This document shows, piece after piece, positions 57,796 through 64,000 of a DNA stretch of 64,000 nt. The notes beneath the pieces were generated by a model. The model was not told the DNA's origin and ran no database searches. It saw only the letters and a program-made list of their open reading frames with translations. The DNA lies in assembly GCF_013415845.1 (NCBI RefSeq), contig NZ_CP058907.1, forward strand, positions 1,116,001 through 1,180,000. The letters are read 5' to 3'. Within the stretch, counting starts at the first letter, position 1. Each line of letters starts with the position of its first letter. The DNA comes from Rhodopseudomonas palustris (lineage in GTDB: Bacteria > Pseudomonadota > Alphaproteobacteria > Rhizobiales > Xanthobacteraceae). Made by a program: the position numbers and the translations under genes.

Positions 57796-58698
57796 ATGCA
57801 GCTCAATCCCCTCCTTCATGCCGAACGCGTCACCGGCCGAAGGCAATCGGCCTTGATCGATCTGTGGTCGACCACGGGATTCGCCGCGGCCGTGAGCGAG
57901 GTGACGGGGCCGCATATTTACGAGTTCGGCGAGCTGCCGGTGCCGACCGTCGCGATCACGCTGTACGACGTGCGCCGGCACGTTCTGATGGAAAACGGCA
58001 AGGTGCGCCGCGACGCGCCGGTGCGCTCGGGACGGTTTCGCATCGGTCAGCCGGGGCGGCGCGTGGTGGTCGATGCCGTGCCGGACACCCAGTGGGGCAA
58101 GCTGCTGCTGCTGTATCTCGGCGAGCCGCTGCTCAAGGAGGTGGGAACCTCGCTCGGCTCCAGCGGTCCGATCAGCTTGCGCGACACCACCTGGGATGTC
58201 GACGATCCGCTGCTGGAAGCGTCGGCCAAACGCCTGGTCGAGGCCAGTGATAGCGGCGACCGGCCGAACGCGCTGCTCGCCGAGCAATTGGCCTATACGC
58301 TGGCGCTGCATCTGACGGATCGCTATTCGGCGCCGCGCAGTGCGCCCGCCGAACTGTCCGCGCCGCTCGAGGCGCCGGTGCGCGATCGCATCGCCGAATT
58401 CGTTCGTTCCGATCTCGGCGCGCCGATCACCTTGGCGGCGATGGCGGAGGTCGCGGGCATGAGCCCTTCCTGCTTCATTCGCAGCTTTAAGCGCTCCACC
58501 GGAATGACGCCGCATCGCTTCGTGGTGGAGCAGCGCGTCGCCGCCGCCCGGCGTCTGCTGGAGACGTCGGACCTGCCGATCGTCGAGATCGCGCTCGGCG
58601 TCGGCTTCTCGTCGCAGTCGCATTTCGGCGTTGCGTTCCGTCAGGTGACCGGCGAAAGCCCGGCGCGGTATCGCCGGCGGCAGCGCGGCGGCGAGTAA
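57796..58698 (+). CDS. AraC family regulator of the MFS-lactonase group
   Basis: 300 residues from ATG 57796. The C-terminal HTH pair is PITLAAMAEVAGMSPSCFIRSFKRSTGMTPHRFVVEQRV and LPIVEIALGVGFSSQSHFGVAFRQVTGESPARYRRR. The N-terminal half (residues 1-190) is a sensor domain with a beta-rich core, as in regulators of aromatic catabolism. It lies 125 bases upstream of the MFS transporter on the same strand, with repeated AT-rich sites between them, so local control of the transporter is likely. Confidence 0.9.
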   Translation: MQLNPLLHAERVTGRRQSALIDLWSTTGFAAAVSEVTGPHIYEFGELPVPTVAITLYDVRRHVLMENGKVRRDAPVRSGRFRIGQPGRRVVVDAVPDTQWGKLLLLYLGEPLLKEVGTSLGSSGPISLRDTTWDVDDPLLEASAKRLVEASDSGDRPNALLAEQLAYTLALHLTDRYSAPRSAPAELSAPLEAPVRDRIAEFVRSDLGAPITLAAMAEVAGMSPSCFIRSFKRSTGMTPHRFVVEQRVAAARRLLETSDLPIVEIALGVGFSSQSHFGVAFRQVTGESPARYRRRQRGGE

Positions 58699-58783
58699 TT
58701 TTTCGACAGAAATCCGCCAGCTCCGCGGTCACCCGACAATTTTTCGGCAGACGTGTTCTCACGATTGCGAAATTTGTCGCCGA
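58697..58783 (+). promoter_or_regulatory. Three related sites before the MFS transporter
   Basis: AATTTTTCGACAGA (58697-58710) and AATTTTTCGGCAGA (58738-58751) are direct repeats 41 bases apart with one mismatch. A third, weaker copy (AATTTGTCGCCGA) is at 58771-58783. Likely half sites for the upstream AraC-type regulator; inferred. Confidence 0.4.
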
Positions 58784-58823
58784 CGAGCGGTCGCCCGGTG
58801 AAGGCGAGCGAGGGAGGGCACGT

Positions 58824-60110
58824 ATGACGACATCTTCGAGCACGGTCGCGCCGATCACGGACACCAGCCTGACCGGCTTCTACAAAGACATGACCGTCAC
58901 TGAGAAGCGCACGTTCTGGGCCTGTGCCACAGGCTGGGCGCTCGACGGCATGGACTTCATGATCTACCCGCTGGTGATCGGCACGATCATCGCGCTGTGG
59001 AAGGTCGATGCCGGCTCGGCCGGTCTCGCCGGCACCGTGACGCTGCTGGCGTCGGCGGTCGGCGGCTGGGCTGCGGGCTATCTGGCGGACCGGATCGGGC
59101 GCGTCCGCACGCTGCAGCTCACGATCATCTGGTTCTCGCTGTTCTCGCTGCTCTGCGCGTTCGCGCAGAACTTCGAACAGCTGCTGATCCTGCGCGCGCT
59201 GCTCGGCTTCGGCTTCGGCGGCGAATGGGCCGCGGGCGCCGTGCTGATCGGTGAGACGATTCGCCCGCAATATCGTGGCCGCGCGGTCGGCTCGGTGCAG
59301 TCGGGCTGGGCGGTCGGCTGGGGCATGGCGGTGCTGGCGCAGGCCGCGTTGTTCTCGCTGCTGCCGCCCGAGGAGGCGTGGCGCTGGATGTTCGCGATCG
59401 GCGCGCTGCCGGCGCTGTTGGTGCTGTATCTGCGCGCCTATGTGAAGGAGCCGCAGGTTGCCGTCGAAGCCCGCGCCAAAGTCAGTGCGGCGGGTGGCAG
59501 CCGCTCGATCCTGGCGATCTTCCAGGGCCGGATCCTCAAGACCACCATCCTGGCCTCGCTGGTCGCCACCGGTTGCCAGGGCGGTTACTACGCGATCACC
59601 TTCTGGGTGCCGCGCTTCCTGACCACCGAGCGCAAGCTGTCGATCGTCGGCTCGACCGGCTATCTGGCGACGCTGATCGTCGGCTCGTTCGTCGGCTATC
59701 TGGTCGGTGCGTGGTTCGCCGACCGGTTCGGCCGCCGCAGCCTGTTCCTGACGTTCTCGCTGGGCGCGATGGTAGTGGTGCTCGCCTACACGCAGCTGCC
59801 GCTCTCCAACGAAATGCTCTGGGTGCTCGGCTTCCCGCTCGGCTTCTTTGCCTCGGGTTACTTTTCGGGCATGGGCGCGTTCCTGACCGAGCTGTTTCCG
59901 ACCAGCCTGCGCGGCTCGGGGCAGGGCTTCTGCTACAATTTTGGCCGTGGCGTCGGCGCGCTGTTTCCGTTCCTGGTGGGCTATCTGTCGCAGGTTACCA
60001 CGCTCGCCAACGCGATCTGCCTGTTCGCGGTGTTCGCTTACGTGTTGTTCTTCGCCGCCGCCTACGCGCTGCCGGAGACCCGCGGAAGGGTGCTGAGCGC
60101 CGATGAGTAA
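58824..60110 (+). CDS. MFS transporter, aromatic acid/organic acid type
   Basis: 428 residues with about twelve membrane helices. GWALDGMDFMIYPLVIG near residue 38 and the loop GYLADRIGRVRTLQLT (MFS motif A) identify the family; RALLGFGFGGEWAAGAVLIGETI is the characteristic fifth-helix segment of the AAHS/sialate transporter groups. It likely imports an organic or aromatic acid with protons. It overlaps the lactonase-like gene by 8 bases, suggesting that enzyme acts on the imported compound. Confidence 0.88.
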   Translation: MTTSSSTVAPITDTSLTGFYKDMTVTEKRTFWACATGWALDGMDFMIYPLVIGTIIALWKVDAGSAGLAGTVTLLASAVGGWAAGYLADRIGRVRTLQLTIIWFSLFSLLCAFAQNFEQLLILRALLGFGFGGEWAAGAVLIGETIRPQYRGRAVGSVQSGWAVGWGMAVLAQAALFSLLPPEEAWRWMFAIGALPALLVLYLRAYVKEPQVAVEARAKVSAAGGSRSILAIFQGRILKTTILASLVATGCQGGYYAITFWVPRFLTTERKLSIVGSTGYLATLIVGSFVGYLVGAWFADRFGRRSLFLTFSLGAMVVVLAYTQLPLSNEMLWVLGFPLGFFASGYFSGMGAFLTELFPTSLRGSGQGFCYNFGRGVGALFPFLVGYLSQVTTLANAICLFAVFAYVLFFAAAYALPETRGRVLSADE

Positions 60111-61005
60111 GGCTGATACGTCCAAGGATCCGGCTCCGGCGTGTCCGGGGCCGGATCCGGCACCGCGCCGTCCGACCCGCTACGTCGTCCCGCCCGGCGC
60201 GGTCGATACCCACGCCCATGTCATCGGGCTGCCGCCGACCTATCCGTTCGTCGACGCCCGCAGCTACACGCCGCCGGCGGCAACGCCGGAGTCGTATCTG
60301 GCGATGCTCGATGCCACCGGCATGACCTATGGTGTGGTCGTGCAGGTCAGCGTGCACGGCACCGACAATCGGCTGATGCTGGAGACGCTGCAGGCACACC
60401 GCGATCGGTTGAAGGGCATTGCGGTGATCCCGCTCGGGCTACCAGACAAGGAACTGGCGGCGCTGAAGGATGCCGGCGTCGTCGGCCTCCGCCTGAACAT
60501 CCTGTATGGCGGGGGCATCGGGTTTGAGCGCGTCGGCGAATACGCAGCGATGGCCAAGGAGCTTGGCTGGCATCTGCAGTTCCTGATCGACGCCAAGGAT
60601 CTCGTGCCGCTCGCGCCGCAGCTCGGCGATCTGCCGGTGCCGTTCATCGTCGATCACTGGGGGCATTTCCCGGTGTCGCGGGGGATCGACGATCCCGGCT
60701 TCCAGACGCTGGTGTCGCTGGTCCGCGACGGCGCCTGGGTGAAGCTGTCGGGCGCTTATCGGAACACGGTCGCGGGATTTCCCTATCTCGACACCATTCC
60801 GTTTGCCCGCCTGCTGCACGAGACGGCGCCCGATCGTTGCGTCTGGGGCAGCGACTGGCCGCACGTCGCGACCTGGACGCACATGATGAACGTCGGCGAG
60901 CTGCTCGACCTGCTTGCCGACTGGGTGCCGGATGCGGCCGCGCGCGACCGCGTCTTCACCGACAACGCCTACCGTCTTTACGGCTTCACACCCACTCGGG
61001 CCTGA
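60103..61005 (+). CDS. Amidohydrolase, 2-pyrone-4,6-dicarboxylate lactonase-like
   Basis: 300 residues. Amidohydrolase-2 fold: PGAVDTHAHVIG (HxH), then DHWGHFPVSRG and VWGSDWPHVATWT carry the other metal-site and substrate residues. LigI hydrolyses pyrone dicarboxylate in lignin-aromatic breakdown; related proteins act on other lactones. The pairing with an acid transporter and an AraC regulator fits a small catabolic unit. Substrate is inferred. The first ~28 residues are a Pro-rich leader. Confidence 0.85.
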   Translation: MSKADTSKDPAPACPGPDPAPRRPTRYVVPPGAVDTHAHVIGLPPTYPFVDARSYTPPAATPESYLAMLDATGMTYGVVVQVSVHGTDNRLMLETLQAHRDRLKGIAVIPLGLPDKELAALKDAGVVGLRLNILYGGGIGFERVGEYAAMAKELGWHLQFLIDAKDLVPLAPQLGDLPVPFIVDHWGHFPVSRGIDDPGFQTLVSLVRDGAWVKLSGAYRNTVAGFPYLDTIPFARLLHETAPDRCVWGSDWPHVATWTHMMNVGELLDLLADWVPDAAARDRVFTDNAYRLYGFTPTRA

Positions 61006-61083
61006 GTTTTGTGCGTTCAACCGCCGCCCCTGACCGGAGGGCGGCGGTTGGATAAAAATCCTGCTCAATATCGATTGGAACGC

Positions 61084-61112
61084 TTGCGAAGCCGAAAGGT
61101 GGACGCTATAAG
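61084..61112 (+). promoter_or_regulatory. Promoter of tRNA-Pro
   Basis: TTGCGA (61084-61089) and TATAAG (61107-61112) with a 17-base spacer, 13 bases before the tRNA start. Confidence 0.55.
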
Positions 61113-61125
61113 CCGGGCCTCTTGT

Positions 61126-61202
61126 CGGAGTGTGGCTCAGCCCGGTAGAGCACTGCGTTCGGGACGCAGGGGTCGCAGGTTCGAATCCTGCCACTCCGAC
61201 CA
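61126..61202 (+). tRNA. tRNA-Pro (anticodon CGG)
   Basis: 77 nucleotides with encoded CCA. The acceptor stem pairs CGGAGTG with CACTCCG. The anticodon arm is CTGCG-TTCGGGA-CGCAG, so the anticodon is CGG, reading CCG codons. The T arm contains GGTTCGAATCC. A clean gene. Confidence 0.96.
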
Positions 61203-61312
61203 AGATTTCCAGCGATTTCCCCTCGCTTTTCCCGATCCCTTCTTCGTTTCACAGCATCACGACGCGGCCGCCGCTGTGCGAGGCCGTGCGAGCCGCTGCG
61301 CCGATGCGGCCT

Positions 61313-61966
61313 TCACCAACTGCCGCGGCGGGAATCGATCTGGGTGAAGTCGATCGGGCTCGGTTCGCCGACCTTGGGCGGCGGCGGCTTTTGAGGTTGT
61401 GCGCCACGCTGCTTGGCGGCCTTCAGGATCGCCTCGGCCAACGGCCCGGCCTTCACCGGGCCGGTCTGCTGCGGCTGCCCGTTCGACCCCGGTGGGGCCT
61501 GCAGCGCCATTGGCTGGTCGAGCCGGCCGGGGCGGACGCGGACGCCGACCACGGTGCCCCGCTCGGCGTCGAAGGCGCATTCATACGAGACCCGCACCCA
61601 CTCCTTCTGCGGCGACAAGAAGCGGATCGAGTCGCCGCGATAATTGACGATGGCGTTGTCCGGCTTGGATGGATCGGCCTGCTGGAAAATGCCGGAGAAC
61701 GGCCTGCTGATCCACTCGAAGTCGCCCGGAGCCTGCGCCTCGATCTTGCGGGCGCAGATCGCCGAGGCCTTCTCGTTGTTGGCGCGGACGCAAGCCTCCG
61801 GACATTTCGGCGAATCGGCGGCTGCCGGCCCGGAGATCGATGGTGATTTAGTACCATCAACGTTGACGGCCCCCGGCTTCGACGTCGGAGCGGGCTGTGA
61901 AGACTGTGCATGAGCCGCGCCGACCAAGCTCGAGACCAGCGCTGCCCCATAGATCAAACGCATCAT
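61313..61966 (-). CDS. Secreted hypothetical protein
   Basis: About 217 residues from ATG 61966 (61981 possible). Signal peptide MMRLIYGAALVSSLVGAAHAQ. The mature part has a core with cysteines (KCPEACVRANNEKASAICARKIEAQAPGDFEWI, YECAFDAERGTVVGVRVRPGRL) followed by a Pro/Gln-rich tail. Similar in style to other alphaproteobacterial periplasmic proteins (perhaps DUF930-like), but I cannot place it firmly. It is divergent from the curli-like operon. Confidence 0.75.
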   Translation of the reverse strand: MMRLIYGAALVSSLVGAAHAQSSQPAPTSKPGAVNVDGTKSPSISGPAAADSPKCPEACVRANNEKASAICARKIEAQAPGDFEWISRPFSGIFQQADPSKPDNAIVNYRGDSIRFLSPQKEWVRVSYECAFDAERGTVVGVRVRPGRLDQPMALQAPPGSNGQPQQTGPVKAGPLAEAILKAAKQRGAQPQKPPPPKVGEPSPIDFTQIDSRRGSW

Positions 61967-61981
61967 TTTGATACCACCCAT

Positions 61982-62316
61982 GGTTGGGCGCGTAGTTATT
62001 TTCTAGTCCGAAACTCCAGAAGGCGCGAGTCCAATCTTGCCGTCCCTTTGTGGTCTCAACAATTATTACTTCGTTAGTGACAGCTAATCGCTGTTAGCTC
62101 GCTTATCTAGACTGTTCTATTTCGGGAAAGGAAGTCGATTACTTAGAAGTGTATAGTTCACTCACCAAGTGTACATCGCTAAAAGCATGTTTTGCCCCAT
62201 AATGACACAACTTAATCATTGTTTAACCTTTGGCTTCCCCCTAACAATTCGGGGCTCCAAGCGGCGAAGCCCGCTGGACATACGGCATTGATCTTTCAAC
62301 AGGGGAGTATTTGTCG
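61982..62316 (+). promoter_or_regulatory. AT-rich promoter region of the curli-like operon
   Basis: About 335 bases, markedly richer in A/T than the rest of the window. It includes an exact CtrA-type box at 62212-62226. The segment upstream of it (62050-62200) holds several T-rich tracts that could be bent or bind nucleoid proteins. No gene is present. The ribosome site AGGGGAG precedes ATG 62317. Confidence 0.55.
62212..62226 (+). promoter_or_regulatory. Exact CtrA-type box before the curli-like gene
   Basis: TTAA-TCATTGT-TTAA fits TTAA-N7-TTAA exactly and ends 90 bases before the start codon of the curlin-repeat gene. CtrA or another cell-cycle response regulator may therefore time curli-like expression. 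Inferred. Confidence 0.55.
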
Positions 62317-63648
62317 ATGAAGCGTAATCTGTTTTTTGTAACGGCCAGCGTGCTGGTGTTGTCCGCAACCGCCGCGATGGCGGACAGTAACGTGGTGGTG
62401 CTGAATCAAGCTGATGCCACGCAAAAGGCGGTGGTCGATCAAGAGGGGTCGAGTAACTCGGTTGGCGCTTACAACGGGTGGTCTGGTTTCGATCAGAACA
62501 ATGGCGGCCTCGCCGGCGGCAATAGTCTGACGGTCACTCAGACCGGAAACGGCAACAGTGTCGGTCGAGACGTGAAAGGTTATCAGTCCGGCGAGGGTAA
62601 CTCAGCCGTGATTCTCCAGGCGGGTACCAGCAGCGACGTCGAGTTGCAGCAGAAGGGGACAACAAACGGATCGTCAGCCACGGGCTGGACGAACGATCCG
62701 GGTGTGTACAACAAAATCACCCAAGACTCGACCTCGAACGGCAGCAAGGTTTCAGTCTTCCAGGATGGCAAGAACAACGCTTTCAGCATCAAACAGGGTA
62801 ATACCAACAATAACGCCTCGGTCTCGCAAGGTGGCGAGTCTGGCATGGCGTACGTTCGGCAGGGAGTCGGTGTCGCCGAGACCGATGCTGCGACTGGTGC
62901 CTCCCTCCCGCTCAATGGCAACTCCAACGTAGCGACGATCTCTCAGGTGAGCGCAGGCCTTAATTATGCGGTCGCCGTGCAGGGTGGTGGTGATTCAAAT
63001 AGTTTGTCGATCAGCCAGACGGGTAACTTGCACGGAGCGAACGCTTGGCAGATTGGCGGTGGGAATACTTTCAGTTCGATTCAGGCTGGCACAGGAAATA
63101 CTGCTGGTCTCAACGGTGGAATCTACGGCTCGGATGATCCGATCAAGCAAGTTGGTAATTCCAATTCCTATGTGTCGAATCAGAGCGGTAGCTACAACAC
63201 TGCGAATGGATCACAGGTTGGGGATGTAAACTATCTCTACAACAGCCAGAGTGGGAACAACGGGGCAATCTCTGGTTCGCAGACCGGCAAATTCAATTAC
63301 CTCAATAGCACTCAGGCTGGATCGTACAATAGTCTCAAGTATTCGCAGGCGAACGCCTCCGGTGGCGCTTGGAATTACGTTTACAACACTCAGACCGGTG
63401 CTGGAACCTCTGGATCGGTGAACGTGGCTGATGTCAAGCAGGACGGTTACGGTCTTTACAGCAGCGGCACTCAGTCCGGTGCGGACGGAAATTCCGCCAA
63501 GGTCGAGCAGACGGGGACGTGGCACGTCAGTTATTACACTCAGAGTGGCTCGGCCAACGTGATTCAAGTGGCGCAGACCGGTAGCGGAAATTACTCCAGC
63601 GTCAATCAAGCGGGCTCCGGCAATAACGCGAATATCACGCAGAAGTAA
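62317..63648 (+). CDS. Large curlin-repeat amyloid protein (CsgA/CsgB-like)
   Basis: 443 residues from ATG 62317. Signal peptide MKRNLFFVTASVLVLSATAAMA. The mature protein is built of about twenty curlin-type units with the pattern N-x(4-5)-Q-x-G-x2-N, for example LTVTQTGNGNSVG, ISQTGNLHGANAWQIGGGNTFSSIQAGTGN and YNTANGSQVGDVNYLYNSQSGNNGAISGSQTG. The spacing near 11 residues indicates stacked beta strands, as in curli amyloid. It is about three times longer than E. coli CsgA (151 residues). Gly/Asn/Ser/Gln rich, lower GC than neighbours. Followed by csgH, a known curli chaperone. Confidence 0.9.
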   Translation: MKRNLFFVTASVLVLSATAAMADSNVVVLNQADATQKAVVDQEGSSNSVGAYNGWSGFDQNNGGLAGGNSLTVTQTGNGNSVGRDVKGYQSGEGNSAVILQAGTSSDVELQQKGTTNGSSATGWTNDPGVYNKITQDSTSNGSKVSVFQDGKNNAFSIKQGNTNNNASVSQGGESGMAYVRQGVGVAETDAATGASLPLNGNSNVATISQVSAGLNYAVAVQGGGDSNSLSISQTGNLHGANAWQIGGGNTFSSIQAGTGNTAGLNGGIYGSDDPIKQVGNSNSYVSNQSGSYNTANGSQVGDVNYLYNSQSGNNGAISGSQTGKFNYLNSTQAGSYNSLKYSQANASGGAWNYVYNTQTGAGTSGSVNVADVKQDGYGLYSSGTQSGADGNSAKVEQTGTWHVSYYTQSGSANVIQVAQTGSGNYSSVNQAGSGNNANITQK

Positions 63649-63669
63649 GCCGTTGGCTTTCTCTTATAT

Positions 63670-63695
63670 GAAGCGAGGCGTGCGCGCCTCGCTTC
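63670..63695 (+). terminator. Hairpin between the curli-like gene and csgH
   Basis: Perfect 11-bp stem GAAGCGAGGCG / CGCCTCGCTTC with a 4-base TGCG loop, 21 bases after the stop. Only CCTTC follows, so it may be a weak terminator or an mRNA-stabilising stem that makes the structural gene more abundant than csgH. Confidence 0.55.
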
Positions 63696-63760
63696 CCTTC
63701 GGGATCTGCGGCGTGAACATCCGTCGCTGATCTCCCAGTGGTTGCGTCGCGGAGAGTCAC

Positions 63761-64000
63761 ATGGCTGTGGATCAAGTCCCACCGGTTGTCCAATGTGAGG
63801 TCGAGGCTGCGGTCAGCGGCGGCCACGTCACGTTGCGCGGCGTGATCGCTGCGGCGCGCGACGGTGGAGGCAGCTACACGCTGACCGTCGACAAGACCGG
63901 CGCAGCCGGGACCTCGCGCATCAAGCAAGCTGGCGCCTTCAGCGCCGTCGCCGAGCAGCGCGTGACCGTCGGCAACGTCGTGCTCGATTACAGCACCGCC
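63761..64000 (+). CDS. csgH: Curli chaperone CsgH (partial)
   Basis: The first 80 codons are present and the frame is open to the window's right edge. ATG 63761 has GGAGAG seven bases upstream. MAVDQVPPVVQCEVEAAVSGGHVTLRGVIAAARDGGGSYTLTVDKTG matches CsgH, a CsgC-like immunoglobulin-fold inhibitor of amyloid nucleation known from alphaproteobacteria including R. palustris. No signal peptide is visible at this start; an upstream start or a non-classical route is possible. The secretion genes (csgG, csgE, csgF) are presumably beyond the window. Confidence 0.85.
   Translation, partial: MAVDQVPPVVQCEVEAAVSGGHVTLRGVIAAARDGGGSYTLTVDKTGAAGTSRIKQAGAFSAVAEQRVTVGNVVLDYSTA

Noticed and set aside
61313..61966. 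Invasion-associated locus B (IalB) assignment
   Set aside because: The length and signal peptide fit, but the characteristic IalB residues are not visible; left as hypothetical.

Overview
The window reads as a chromosomal stretch of a high-GC alphaproteobacterium of the Rhodopseudomonas/Bradyrhizobium group, most likely a Rhodopseudomonas palustris strain. The basis is the mix of families: a NadQ-type NAD regulator, CsgH next to a large curlin-repeat protein, alphaproteobacterial operator types (LexA GTTC-N7-GTTC and CtrA TTAA-N7-TTAA), and dispersed palindromic repeats typical of this family. Species assignment is inference; no database was searched. There is no prophage, CRISPR array or complete insertion sequence.

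Layout. 1-2.0 kb: end of a two-subunit CoA-transferase and a MarR-GNAT fusion regulator with its own operator. 2.2-6.7 kb: a small glycosyltransferase, an SOS-box-linked radical SAM protein, RNase HII with a histone-like tail, and a membrane glycosyltransferase. 6.7-12.1 kb: a TonB siderophore receptor, a uracil-DNA glycosylase and ETF-ubiquinone oxidoreductase. 12.4-19 kb: a TPR lipid-pathway neighbour, ispE, a polyprenyl diphosphate synthase, a DUF2007 protein plus methyltransferase, an S49 peptidase and several very small membrane proteins. 19.4-23.4 kb: glyQ and glyS, split by a DUF559 gene bounded by perfect 41-bp inverted repeats; glyS carries a low-GC internal insertion. 23.4-24 kb: a palindromic repeat cluster. 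24-32 kb: a hypothetical protein behind a CtrA-type box, an MgtC-like transporter, a DUF3096 protein, pyruvate phosphate dikinase with a long Lys/Ala tail and a SleB-type wall hydrolase. 32.5-36.2 kb: nadC, nadB and nadA on the minus strand with a palindromic operator before nadA. The probable regulator, nadQ, lies at 46-47 kb in the same window.

36.5-43.4 kb: an AcuI-type reductase, a secreted protein, a decayed TonB-receptor fragment, then an AraC regulator, a TonB receptor, an unknown 147-residue protein and a leucine-carboxyl-methyltransferase-like enzyme arranged as one locus. 43.3-55 kb: mostly minus-strand housekeeping genes (DUF2339, NadQ, tyrosine phosphatase, HD hydrolase, Tag, YgfZ, Nudix, TIGR02301) with dihydroorotase-like and YedK/HMCES genes on the plus strand. 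55-61 kb: a GlcD-type oxidase, a Sua5-type enzyme and an AraC-MFS-lactonase catabolic group, then tRNA-Pro(CGG). 62-64 kb: a curli-like operon whose promoter region holds an exact CtrA box; the window ends inside csgH.

The most unusual signals are the DUF559 cassette inside glyQ-glyS, the GlyS insertion, the exact CtrA boxes (including the one before the curli-like gene), and the AraC/TonB/unknown/methyltransferase locus with 21-bp-spaced direct repeats.
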